A stretch of 64,000 nucleotides of DNA from Nymphalis io (Eukaryota; Arthropoda; Insecta; Lepidoptera; Nymphalidae). The DNA is taken from the NCBI RefSeq assembly GCF_905147045.1, contig NC_065902.1:8191377-8255376 (forward strand), in the 5' to 3' direction. Below, one piece after another: positions 43,870 to 54,004 of this stretch. Under the pieces are notes generated by a model, which was not told the DNA's origin, made no database searches, and saw nothing but the letters and a program-made list of their open reading frames with translations. The translations under genes were made by a program, and so were the position numbers. Positions within the stretch are counted from its first letter, which is position 1. Each line of letters opens with the position of its first letter.

Positions 43870-44245
43870 TAAATACTTAAATATTATAAGTCTGCTCTTA
43901 GGGATTTTTTTAAGTTATTCGCGGGTGAAAACGCGGACACAGCTAGTCTTATACTATATAGAAACCAAAGAACGCTTAGTCCACGCTCTTTTCTATATAC
44001 ATAATATATTAACTGACTGACATATAACGCACATCCACACACAAACTACTGGGACTAGCACCATGAAAATTTGCATCCGGGTTCTTTTTACACAGAAGAT
44101 TAGCTCTAAGGAAAGATTTTTGACAGGTAGAGTAAAGGGGATGAAAGTTTGTATGAATAAAGAGCTATGGGAATTGTTATTTAACCATTCTGAATTATTA
44201 CGTAAGCCAAGTCGGGGGTAAAACGCTTGTCATCTATATGTTACT
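43870..44245. repeat. Dispersed repeat fragment (CGCGGGTGAAAACGCGGACAC)
   Basis: TTCGCGGGTGAAAACGCGGA, CACAGCTAGT and, further on, GGACTAGCACCATGAAAATT, TGCATCCGGGTTCTTTTTAC and TTACGTAAGCCAAGTCGGGG are phrases of high-copy lepidopteran repeats. The 75-codon frame at 43793-44020 spans the junction of two repeats and is not a gene. Confidence 0.35.
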
Positions 44246-44249
44246 ATAA

Positions 44250-45560
44250 GCAGGCTATAAGGGCGTACTTTAAAAAATGATTAGTGACAACAAATGCATT
44301 GGAATTTTTTTCATATAAATGTCAAAAAGACAAAAAGGGTGGAAAGCAATTAGTTTCGCGTCATTCAGTGCCGAGTTTAATTATCGCTCGCATTTATTTA
44401 CACATTAGGGTAATGGCAAAAACAAGTCCCTTGTTCAGGATAAATTGTGTGTAACCCCGGCCGGACTCACGACCGCGGTCATTTGTAACATAATAAAAAC
44501 TGAGCTAGCTATACTTATGATAAAACTTTGACTGAATGGTGTCTGTTCGTCTTAGTATGTGTATTTGAATGTTTCTTATTTAATAATTCTATCTAATCGA
44601 ACTACTTAAAATAAAATTTGGTTTTTAATTCGATTATGATCAATAGTGTAGTATTTTTTTAATCTTTCATCGTTTTATTTTGGCCAAACTGGTATCATAT
44701 GTTAGTTTGGTGTTAAAAAATATAATCACGAAATCTGGACCCTAGTGATGGCATTTTGGTTGCAATATTACTATATATATAATATCACAGATACGAAATT
44801 CATTTATCTATGTGGTTGCACGTCACTATTGCATATTTACTCTTAAACTAAAATTTTTTCTTACCCATAAACATAGACAAGTAAACAACGCCTGCTATTT
44901 AAAAAAAACAGTTTTCAATTGATATGTTATGCACGTAACGACAATGAATAAAGCTAGTTCATATATTCGTTACTTCACGGTTCAGCAAACATTGCGACAA
45001 GACAAAATCTAATGGAAAGGCGACCTCGATGACTTGTACATAAACAAAATGACAAGATGTTTTTACTTTTCGTCTAAAACTAAATAATTATGTTTGCCCG
45101 AGATTGTTTCTTGTTTTTTTCTATTTCTATTTCAACTTTGTTAAAACCTTTCGTCACAGAAATCCTAATGAGTAAATAATACGAAGAATAATTATATTCA
45201 CTCATTGTTCTGTTCAATATTTTTTTTTTAATAAAATTAGTATTTTTCGTACATTTTATTTTATTTATATAAAATGAAAGCTATACAATTATTTTAAAAA
45301 GATCGATCGATATATTTCACTCACGGTCATGAATTCCAACTAAGGTATTCCTCGGTTATACGATTAGTCAACGTAAGAATCCGAACTAGAAACCTCGATT
45401 TAAATAAAATGCACTTGAAAAATATTGCTACTGTAAATATATAAACATTATAATTTGCTAATGGATAGATTATTTTTGTTGCAAATATTTATGTATAGGT
45501 AATCTAGTGAAATAATAAGGTTGAAATAAAAATATTTACAATTGATTGTAGTGTATTGAT
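44250..45560. other. AT-rich sequence, no gene seen
   Basis: No gene recognised. A slightly GC-richer phrase (GTGTAACCCCGGCCGGACTC then ACGACCGCGGTCATTTG, about 44448) may be a repeat scrap. Confidence 0.45.
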
Positions 45561-45561
45561 C

Positions 45562-45690
45562 AGAAAATACTTTATTCAAGAAAGCTCTAACTAGCACTTT
45601 TGTATCGTCATATTACAAGACCAAATTAAAGTTATCACACTGCGGAAATTCGATTCAACCAACAACAGCCGTCTAAAAACACTTGCTACC
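45562..45690 (-). repeat. LINE 3'-end-like fragment (ACTTTATTCAAG)
   Basis: ATACTTTATTCAAGAAAGCT, CTAACTAGCACTTTTGTATC and GTCATATTACAAGACC resemble the fragment at 54725 (ATACTTTATTCAAGTAAGGC, CCTTGTAAGCG). On the minus strand this ends CTTGAATAAAGTAT, a polyadenylation-signal-like end often seen in lepidopteran LINE copies. Assignment to a named LINE is not possible. Confidence 0.4.
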
Positions 45691-45837
45691 AATCATATTT
45701 CATAGATATGTTGTTTAAATACAATTACTTTATTATTTATTCATTTGTATGAAATACAAAGATTTTAAAATTTTACTGATTAAATGCATTATTGGATTTA
45801 ATATTAAAGGTTTATAAGATTGTAATATAAACTAGCA

Positions 45838-46012
45838 GGCTGTTAATGCTGAGCTACCACTGCTGAGCTAAGGAAGGAGATCTTTTCTTTAGAGAAGGAT
45901 TGGAGAGTATTTCACAGTGTCAAAATACGAGTTGGTGTATACACATACATATTTTCACCCGATGCATGCAGGTTTCCCCGCGATTCTTTACGGCAGTAGA
46001 TAATATTTTAAC
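45838..46012 (-). repeat. SINE-A copy, 3' two thirds, degenerate
   Basis: Plus-strand GCAGGCTGTTAATGCTGAGC, TTTAGAGAAGGATTGGAGAG, ATACGAGTTGGTGTATACAC and GATGCATGCAGGTTTCCCCG match the reverse complement of SINE-A. Confidence 0.6.
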
Positions 46013-46049
46013 TTTAGTTTTGCAATAGTTTAAAGCTTTAAGCTCTAAG

Positions 46050-46200
46050 ATTTAAGCATCAGTTACTGTACCGCCAAACAGCAATACTTAATATTGCTGC
46101 GCTCCGTTTAAATTAAGTGTAAGTAACAGGCATGAAGTGACGTTGTAAGTAATTATGTACGTTTCTTATAACACCAATTTCTATAAGCGAAGACCTTACT
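46050..46200 (+). repeat. SINE-M fragment
   Basis: TTACTGTACCGCCAAACAGC, AATACTTAATATTGCTGCGC and ACGTTTCTTATAACACCAAT, then TTCTATAAGCGA, are the middle of SINE-M with deletions. Confidence 0.5.
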
Positions 46201-46429
46201 ATCTTCGTCTGTCTCACTACAATAAATTAAAAAAATAAAAATATGATCGCCGTTTCTTGGAAATCATATTTCAAACATCTCATTTCACTGACACGTTAAA
46301 CTTGTAAATGACGATTCAAAGGAATTCAATAATTATTATTTTTATTTAATATTTCCGGGAAACGGAACGCGCGAACGAAACCCTTGTAAAAGAAATTATG
46401 ACATCATATTACTGTATTAGTATTGATTA

Positions 46430-46725
46430 GAACGCGTGAATCTTAACCGATGATCGTGGGTTCAAACCCGGGCAAGCACCACTAAATTTTCATGTGCTTA
46501 ATATGTGTTTAAAATTCATCTCGTGCTTAATTAACGGTGAAGAAAAACATCATGAGTAAACCTGCATGTGTTTAATTTCATTGAAATTCTGCCACATGTG
46601 TATTCTACCAACCCGCATTGGAGCAGCGTGGTAGAGAATAAGATCCAAACCTTCTTCTCAAAAGAAAAAAAGAGGAGAGGAGGCCTTTAGCCCAGCAGTG
46701 GGACATTCACAGGCTGGTTACTATT
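46430..46725 (+). mobile_element. SINE-A, nearly full length, well preserved
   Basis: GAACGCGTGAATCTTAACCG, ATGATCGTGGGTTCAAACCC (B box), GGGCAAGCACCACTAAATTT, CATCTCGTGCTTAATTAACG, GTGAAGAAAAACATCATGAG, CTACCAACCCGCATTGGAGC, TCCAAACCTTCTTCTCAAAA and CCCAGCAGTGGGACATTCAC. Only the first part of the tRNA-like head, seen at 22760-22808, is missing. It ends within 20 bp of the 3' tail of the minus-strand LINE that follows. Confidence 0.85.
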
Positions 46726-46737
46726 ATTGTAAGCGTT

Positions 46738-48570
46738 ATATTTATTTATTATTTATTTTTATTCATTTTATGTTCATAGGTCTACAAAACAAAATAACAA
46801 TCAAAAAATTCAAATGATTACATTTCTCTTGATGTAGACGCGATATGCGTTTTTGATAAGTGCGAAAAAAGCGTCTAGTCTGTGACAGCGACAAAGACCT
46901 AAGCTTATAAGTTTTTTTAATAGCTAAATAATTTAATCTCTCGAAACAATTTTTTTCAATGAGGCTGTAGAACTGTCGGTAAAAATATCATAATTAAAAC
47001 GAATACTATTATAAGAGAAACACATGCGGTATAAAGGCGAGTAGCTAAGTACATTTGTTTTAGAGGTAGGAAGAAAAAAGGTCATACAATATCGCATGCG
47101 ACTATTTGGGCGAGGAATGGAAAACTGTATGCATTGCAGGATATCGGACGAGTCAATAAGTCCATGAATTAGCTTGTTTAGAAAGATGATATCATTTATT
47201 TTCCTTCGAGTGTAAAGTGAGCTTGCTCTGTAAAAATTCAGTCTCTGTGCATACATTGATTTCAGTTCGAGACATTTATTATCGATGTAAGAAAGGTGAT
47301 ATAAAAATCTCTTTTGAACACATTCGTCTATTTATGTGCACCTAATAGCAAGGGCTCCTCACTACACAGCAATACTCCAGGATATTTCGAAGTAAGGTAT
47401 TAAATAAAATAATAGAAACACTCGGTTGCTTAAATATCTTTAACTGTCTATTAATAAGTCCAGATAGTTTTGACGCTTTTTTTATTATATGATCTAGATG
47501 TAGCCAAAAGCTTAGTGAACTATCAAGTAAAACGCCAAGATCACGTATGCTCGTTACTTGGATAGTTGAATTATTATTGATATATCACCTTATCAGAAAT
47601 AATCTTGCGAGAAAATTTTATGTAAAAACATTTTGTGGGGTTGAGGTACATGTGATTTAAGTAGCACCAATCACAAATATAGTTTATATCCGTTTGCAAT
47701 ATTAGCTTATCTAAATCAATATTTATTACGCGATAAATTTTCAAGTCATCAGCATAAAATTTGAAGTTCGATTTTATATTAATACATAAATAATTTACGA
47801 AGATTAAAAAAAGTAAAGGGCCTAAATGTGATCCTTGAGGATCTCGTGAAGCTACCTCAATTTTGCGGACTTAAAACCACAAATATTAACTAATTGTGAT
47901 CATTTTTGTAGATAAGACTCAACCCATCTCATTAACGAATCATGAATGCCCATGTGTTCAATTTTTTTCAATAATAACCGGTGGTTCACAGCATCAAACG
48001 CTTTTCTGAAGTCAGTGTATAATGAATGAACATCTTTTTTCTTATCTAAGGCATTTGCAATTACCGATACTTAAGACTAAATTTGATGCTGTTGATCTAC
48101 CTGCTAAAAAGCCGTGCTGATTACAATTTATATGTTTACGTGTATGGCCTAGTATTTCCCTATGCACAATTGACTCAAGTATCTTACCACAATTAGATAG
48201 TAATGATATAGGACGATAAGCAGTTACATCACTACTACTACTACATCACCCCCTTTGTGGATTGGTATTAAATGAGCTTTTTTCCACATAGACGGGAATA
48301 TGCCCGTCTCTAACGACTTATTATAAATTGTGGTTAAGGGCTTATACAAATTTTTTGCACATTTTTTCAAAAATAATGGAGGTAATCCACCAGGACCGAG
48401 TGATTTGTTCGTATTTAAAGTCTGAAGACATATTATCTATATATTGTATATGTTATGCAGTAAGTGATAAATTGGGGCATTTTTCATACTGCCCGGGCAT
48501 TATGAATAGTGATAAGCTACTTAGGGCAAAGTTAATAATTATAATTTGAACTTCCTTATTTACCTAGACT
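46738..48570 (-). pseudogene. 5'-truncated jockey-type LINE reverse transcriptase, decayed
   Basis: The minus strand carries, in order from about 48440 down: LNTNKSLGPGGLPPLFLKKC, LETGIFPSMWKKAHLIPIHK, YRPISLLSNCGKILESIV, HGFLAGRSTASNL, motif A YTDFRKAFDAVNHRLLL (about 47995), RDPQGSHLGPLLFLIFVN (motif B), motif C FYADDLKIYR (about 47750), and MYLNPTKCFYIKFS. Then comes the C-terminal RRKINDIIFLNKLIHGLID and FFLPTSKTNVLSYSPLYRM segment with a stop at 46935-46933. These sit in several reading frames. A (GTA)n expansion near 48225-48245 shifts the frame, and stops interrupt it elsewhere. The 3' end is A-rich (TTTATTTATTATTTATTTTT on the plus strand at about 46741). No endonuclease is seen upstream. 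This is an inactive, older copy, with jockey/CR1-type wording. Confidence 0.85.
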
Positions 48571-48637
48571 TTATGAATATTACCATGTGGTTTTTGTGGT
48601 TCATTTGTGGTTGGTGCGGGGAGGAAAATCCTAACCT

Positions 48638-48694
48638 ATTTCAAACGTAGTCTTTTAAAATTTTATGTGTTTTAAAATATACTACGTTTGAAAT
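48638..48694. repeat. Imperfect hairpin at the 5' edge of the LINE remnant
   Basis: ATTTCAAACGTAGT is mirrored by ACTACGTTTGAAAT, with AT-rich partly complementary inner arms and a short loop. It lies just beyond the truncated 5' end of the minus-strand LINE. Just after it, AACCTGGT(T/C)TAATTA occurs twice (about 48713 and 48737). Confidence 0.75.
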
Positions 48695-48779
48695 AAAAAT
48701 AACACTAATAAAACCTGGTTTAATTACTTTGGTGTAACCTGGTCTAATTATTTGATAATCATTATAAATAATGTCCGAC

Positions 48780-50230
48780 GATTTGATTATTTCAATAGTT
48801 GTTATCACACTCCCCTCTCATATTGGCATCTTTTATAATTTTCTTTTAATCACTTCGTAATATATACCTTTATTGTCACACAAACTCGTGTGTTTTTTGT
48901 TAAGTTTAATTTAAACTGTAATTGTCACTCGTAGGTTTCGATTTATAGTAAACTGAAAATCAGCGTTGAAATCCTGATGTATAGAGTTTTCGCTTAGTTT
49001 TCCAATAAATGCTGAGTTGCTATTTGTGACGTCACATTGTCATTTGTGCTATCGATGAATAGTTTAATATCTATTTTATATTTAAAACTATAGAACTTGT
49101 AAATTAAAATATGTTTTGAGCAATATCTTATAGAGAATTAAAATATACTTATTCGGCTTGTACCGTCCTGTTTCCATTATAAATACTCCTGGCGTTTTGT
49201 TCTGGTTTAAAGGTTGAGTCTGCAGTGTTATTTCTGGCACAAAAAGTGTATAATCTTACGTATTATGATTAGCGTTATTAATGTCCTTCTTACAATTTCT
49301 GTCAATAGGCGAAGATATTTTAAAAAAGTATTCTAAAAAAAATAATATAATAATTTATAATATGCTATCAATTTGTAATATCTTCTCCCAGTTTAAATTA
49401 TAATCCTCCGAATTTAATCAACGAAATGTCGACATCAGATCATTGTGCTCCGTCGTTGATAATTAAAATTCCGCATTCAAGATTGAAATGAATTTCCCAT
49501 AAAAACACAAAAGAGTTGATCGAAGACCTGTCTTTTTTGCGAAATTATTTTTCATGGCGAACGGGGATTGTTTCGCGTTCAAATCCCAGATGAGTGATAA
49601 TTAATCGTCACGATTTGCCTACCGACGCGATCTACTCATTTGTTCATTTTATTTTTTCACACAAAAATTTTAACAACACGATTGGGTTAGGGCGAATTTT
49701 GCTCGGAATTGTTTTTTTTAAACACTCTGTGTCGAGTTTTTAGGTGGAATGTATATTGTTAAATGAATTCGAATGTTTCCTTTTCAATTAAGATTTAACT
49801 GTTAATAAATCATCGAGGGTAGTTTTATTTATTTAAAAGTAGGGTTGTGTATTGTTTTTTTTTTTAATATTTACGCGTTTTCACATAGTTATGATGTTGT
49901 CTATATGAATTAGGTGTATTTCTAATTGTCAATAGTTGATTGGACGTTTCACGCTTCCGTTGTTGAGGGTATTTTTTCCTATGGTGTCTTTATTGCATTT
50001 ATGCTGCGTGCAAGCTACACTAACATAGAATGCGTAAATATTGTTCAAGTTCACTTCAATCCATCATTGCGATTGGTAGTATTTTTAAACTAAATTTAAT
50101 CGTGTATGATGTTTATAAAGTATCTGTACTTGAATGAATGGTGAACGGCACTTGTTTTTTATGTCAGTCGATATCACGACGTTTATTCCAATTATTTAGT
50201 CCCGAATTTCATAAAAATGTTTAACTTTTA
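48780..50230. other. AT-rich sequence with a degenerate SINE-M scrap
   Basis: At about 49175-49320, ATAAATACTCCTGGCGTTTT, GTTCTGGTTTAAAGGTTGAG and AATGTCCTTCTTACAATTTC look like worn SINE-M sequence. No gene seen. Confidence 0.4.
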
Positions 50231-50237
50231 TTATTTT

Positions 50238-50320
50238 TAATCATAGATAGGCGGACGAGCAAATAGGCCACCAAAATGGTAATTGGTCACCACCACTCAT
50301 AGACATTGGCGCTGTATTGT
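50238..50320 (-). repeat. SINE-M 3' fragment
   Basis: Plus-strand ATAGATAGGCGGACGAGCAA, ATAGGCCACCAAAATGGTAA, TTGGTCACCACCACTCATAG and ACATTGGCGCTGTATTG are the reverse complement of the SINE-M 3' third. Confidence 0.75.
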
Positions 50321-50329
50321 ATGTGTTAT

Positions 50330-51460
50330 TTAAACCAATGTTATGTGTTTTTTATACGTTTCCGCTATGATACCTTAAATTGGCAAATACACGAACTGTG
50401 AGATTAACAGCTACACAAATTTTTAGCGATACACTAATGGAATCGAGGTTTGATATACATATACAGCATATATTTATATTTTATCGAAAACTGAACTATA
50501 ATATATGAATGTCAATTTGATAACATAGTTTTCTGAGAAAGGCAAATAAAAGTCACCTTAGAAGTGATAAATGTAAAAAAGCTAGGTTTCGCTTCGTAGA
50601 CGAATACTACTACATTATTATATATATTACACTTACTTAATATTCAAAATAGTATTACAGAGAAACGTTAATTACTAAATTTGATATTGTGTGACAAAGG
50701 TACACACCTAGTTAATTAAGTTGAGACGTTTTGCTGGCATTACGAATTCATTTCCATGTGTTCCTAATAGGGTACATAATGCGTCCCTTCAGGGGAATGA
50801 AATTATAGGCTAATCGATATAAACTTCGCGACGTTTGAGGACGGCTGTAACTCCAAGGAATTTAATCAACCGTCTAAGAATTGGCAAGGGACGGAATAAA
50901 TCACTTTGTAACTCTACTTAGGCCTGTTCAACAATGTGACCTGTTCTCACGTAATTTTATTGAACCTATATCGGGTGTAGAGGTATCCCTTAAGGCATGT
51001 GTGTCAAATTTATGATTACTGAAACTAAGAAGGTAATTGAAGATCTATTACATACGTAGACAGAAGATATTTAAGTAATACGAAGTTTCTTTAGAAAATT
51101 TACATTTTAAATTACTAAAGTATTATACGTAATTCGGTAAGTACTACTTTGTATAAAGCATTGAAATCAAGTTATTTAAAAAAGCAAATTTGGAAAACGA
51201 TCTCTGAAGAGTTTTCGAATTAACGAGGCGACAAATTGAATTATACAAAATTTAAATCCATTACAAAATAGTTTAATTTCGATGATTCGGATACGGTATC
51301 ATTTTTAATTTTAATTAATTACTTTTAACGTTTATTTATTTAAGCGTCTCTACTCCTTAATATACAAAAACAACTATTCAAAGACACCTGTATACACGAA
51401 CTTGGCAAACAGTAAGCAAGTCTTCTTTGAAAATAACAGAAATCGGTTCAAAGCAAAAAA
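50330..51460. other. AT-rich sequence with an unrecognised GC-richer patch
   Basis: Around 50760-50990 (AATGCGTCCCTTCAGGGGAA, CGACGTTTGAGGACGGCTGT, TATCGGGTGTAGAGGTATCC) composition rises. No family or frame recognised. Confidence 0.4.
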
Positions 51461-51467
51461 AGAAAAT

Positions 51468-51605
51468 ATCACACTACTGTGCTGAAACCTCCTTTTTGAG
51501 AAGAAGGTTTGGAGCTTACCCCACCACGCTTTTTCAATGCAAATCCGCCACGTCCAGTTTTCCTTACGATATTTTCATTCACTTCCAAGCACGACATGAG
51601 TAAGA
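51468..51605 (-). repeat. SINE-A copy, shortened
   Basis: Plus-strand CTGTGCTGAAACCTCCTTTT, TGAGAAGAAGGTTTGGAGCT, TACCCCACCACGCTTTTTCA and CAGTTTTCCTTACGATATTT, then CACTTCCAAGCACGACATGA, match SINE-A on the minus strand. The 81-codon minus-strand frame across this and the next repeat is not a gene. Confidence 0.7.
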
Positions 51606-51614
51606 GCACCAAAA

Positions 51615-51770
51615 AGGTAAGCAGGATGGAAAATGACCCACCTGTAAAGTAGTCACCACTGCCCATAAACATTTGCACTGTTAAAAATAATAACCATCGC
51701 TCTAGCACCACCAAGCTTAGGAACTAAGATGTTAAAAATTGCTGTTTAGTGGTAGGTATTGGGTGGTGAA
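51615..51770 (-). repeat. SINE-M copy, internally deleted
   Basis: AAGTAGTCACCACTGCCCAT, AAACATTTGCACTGTTAAAA, ACCATCGCTCTAGCACCACC and AAGCTTAGGAACTAAGATGT, then a jump to GCTGTTTAGTGGTAGGTATT and GGGTGGT, follow the reverse complement of SINE-M with the central part removed. Confidence 0.6.
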
Positions 51771-51771
51771 T

Positions 51772-52165
51772 GCCTCGTTGGTCTAGTGGCTTAACGTAAG
51801 GCCGCAGACCCAAAAGTCCTGGTTCAATTCCCAGGTCGGATCAATAAAAAGTTATTGGGTTTTTCTGACTGAAAATTCTCAGTGGCAGCCCGGAATCTGA
51901 AAGTTGGAAGTGTGTACACTCCCGTGCCGCGGAAAGCACGTAAAGCTTTCCGTTGGTCCTGCGCCTGAACTCTTTCCGGTCGTGTCGGATTGCCGTCCCA
52001 TCCGATTACGAGAGTTAGGGAATAGAAAGTGCACCTGTGTTTGCGCACACACTTGTGCAGTATAATATTTACAAAAGAAAAGTACTATATGTAGTATATC
52101 AGTTGTCTGATTTTCATAGAACAAGCTCTGCTTAATTTGGGATCAGATAGCTGTGTTTTTTTTTT
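51772..52165 (+). mobile_element. Chimeric SINE: SINE-B head and body with SINE-C tail
   Basis: Head: GCCTCGTTGGTCTAGTGGCT (A-box region), then AAGTCCTGGTTCAATTCCCA (B box GGTTCAATTCC). Body: TCTCAGTGGCAGCCCGGAAT, GTGCCGCGGAAAGCACGTAA, CTGAACTCTTTCCGGTCGTG, CCCATCCGATTACGAGAGTT, CACCTGTGTTTGCGCACACA. From about 52060 the sequence becomes ACAAAAGAAAAGTACTATAT, GTAGTATATCAGTTGTCTGA and TTTGGGATCAGATAGCTGTG, the 3' tail of SINE-C (compare 33100-33185 and the reverse complement of 58785-58880). Other SINE-B copies end differently (GGCCGAAAT-type end). It is non-coding; overlapping minus-strand frames are artefacts. Confidence 0.8.
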
Positions 52166-52290
52166 GTTACCAACGCCCATAAGCATTGGCATTGTAAGAA
52201 ACGTTAACCATCGCTTACATCACCAATGCGCCACCAACTTTAGGAACTATGATGTTATGTCTCTTGTGCCTGTAATTACACTGTGTGTGT
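52166..52290 (-). repeat. SINE-M fragment abutting the chimeric SINE
   Basis: Plus-strand ACCAACGCCCATAAGCATTG, GCATTGTAAGAAACGTTAAC, CACCAATGCGCCACCAACTT and TTGTGCCTGTAATTACACTG are the reverse complement of the SINE-M middle. It begins right after the T run that ends the previous element. Confidence 0.75.
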
Positions 52291-52519
52291 GTATGTATGA
52301 ATAATGTCCCAGGAATTTAACGTATCATGGAAAGGGAAACTTTTAAAGTATTTGCATCGTATAAAAATGCCATGCATGGTAAATTTCTTACTTTACTTTA
52401 AACCAAAATTAAAAAGTGTTTAAGAAAGTTTTTTAAACTGTGAGGATTTTCAGTTAAAAATCTCGTCGTATCTAACTAGTGAAATTTAAAAAACCCGATT
52501 TACAGGGGTACTCTGATAT

Positions 52520-52813
52520 ACTGGTGGTAGGGCTTTGTTCAAGCTCGTCTAGGTAGGTACCACCCACTCTTAAGATATTCTACCGCAAAACAGCAGTACT
52601 TGGTATTGTTGTGTTCCGATTTGAAGGGTGAGTGAGCCAGTGTAATTACACGCACAAGGGACTTAACATCTTAGTTTCCAAGGTTGGTGGCGCATTGATG
52701 ATGTAAGCGATGGTTAACATTTCTTATAATTCCAATGTCTATGGGCGTTGGTGACCACTTACCATCAGTTGGTCCATATGCTCGTCTGCCTACTTATACT
52801 ATATAATAAAAAA
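52520..52813 (+). mobile_element. SINE-M, full length with probable target duplication
   Basis: CTGGTGGTAGGGCTTTGTTC, CACCCACTCTTAAGATATTC, GAAGGGTGAGTGAGCCAGTG, AAGGTTGGTGGCGCATTGAT, CACTTACCATCAGTTGGTCC and GCTCGTCTGCCTACTTATAC are followed by an A-rich tail. ACTCTGATAT before it (52510) and ACTCTGTATT after it (52814) share ACTCTG, suggesting a short, partly decayed target-site duplication. Confidence 0.85.
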
Positions 52814-52854
52814 ACTCTGTATTGATTTTAAAATCCTTAAATAATTTTTTTACG

Positions 52855-52955
52855 TTAGATAGTTCGGTGAACGGGCAAATGGGTCTCCCGGTGTTAAATG
52901 GATGTGCCTGTAGTTGGCTCACTGACGCCCCCATACCGGTACACTAAAATACTAC
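52855..52955 (-). repeat. SINE-M copy, internally deleted and degenerate
   Basis: Plus-strand GGTGAACGGGCAAATGGGTC, TCCCGGTGTTAAATGGATGT, GCCTGTAGTTGGCTCACTGA and CCCCATACCGGTACACTAAA match the 3' end and the GTGAGTGAGCC block of SINE-M in reverse, with the middle missing. Confidence 0.5.
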
Positions 52956-52959
52956 GTAT

Positions 52960-53950
52960 TATAGCCAATTAATATATTACATACACATTTTATTCTCATG
53001 TTTTGCGGTGGGTTTCGTCGTTCTTCTCTCTAATATACTTAAAACAGATATATCGACATATATGTTACTGTATGCATAAATTTAATAAAATCTTTGTAGT
53101 TATAAATACAAAACATGTTAATTTTTTTTTGAAATACTCAACGTTAAAACGAAAACAAATTTGACAAAAAAAGTATCTTAACAATCTCTCATTAGCGCGT
53201 GTTTCATATAAATAAATATTAATAAACAAAATTTTTGTCGTATCAAAAAAATGATAAAGAAAAGATATTGTGCAATATTTTGTGACTTAACTCTCAATAA
53301 CAGTCGTCGGATTCCAAAACATTGCAACAATAATGAGCTTTATAAATACCTACACTATCCTGATTTCACAAATGCAATAATTCAGAACACTGAAATATTA
53401 TCATTATGAAGTTTCATTTGCTTCCCCATTATCCACGTGCGAATATTTTCATTGTTTTCACTCATATTTAGCGAAATAATGACGAGAAATGAATGTTTAT
53501 TTTGAAAAAAGAATTTGACGAACATTCCAAACACTGTTGGGATAATCCGCTGCAATTATTTCAATTAAGAGCTGTCATATAGTATACAATTGTTCAAATA
53601 GATATGAGCGTGAACAATCTTTAAATGGAGTTGATGAATTTGCTATTCCGTTACGATTTCAGTGACGTGGATTTGCAGGGGAAATGAGTAAATTATACTG
53701 GGAAATTGGGACAAGTGTTTTGGGTGAAATGTGGCATGGAGACCGCCCGGTGTGTCGGAAACTGAACATTTCCCGCTAAAGTTATGTCGACCAGAAACTC
53801 TTTTGTTATACGAAATTACTATGACCTTTCTTTTGTGCTAGAAAGGACCGCCAAAATTTTACATTGTCTAAGAAACAAAGAAAAAACGCCCTATCATTTA
53901 CATACGACCTACCAATCGTATATATTTTAAAAGGCTACATAATATTTAAA
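52960..53950. other. AT-rich sequence, no gene seen
   Basis: No recognised repeat or open frame. Confidence 0.5.
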
Positions 53951-53954
53951 AATA

Positions 53955-54004
53955 AGGTCTTACCTCTTTTTGAAGAGAAGGCTTGGAGCTTATTCTACAA
54001 CGCT
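53955..54004 (-). repeat. SINE-A scrap at the end of the LINE fragment
   Basis: Plus-strand GGTCTTACCTCTTTTTGAAG, AGAAGGCTTGGAGCTTATTC and TACAACGCTGC match the reverse complement of SINE-A (GGAATAAGCTCCAAACCTTC region). It runs directly into the minus-strand LINE remnant. Confidence 0.55.

Noticed and set aside
43793..44020. 75-codon frame directly after the LINE
   Set aside because: It begins inside a minus-strand SINE-A fragment and continues into a dispersed repeat; not a gene.
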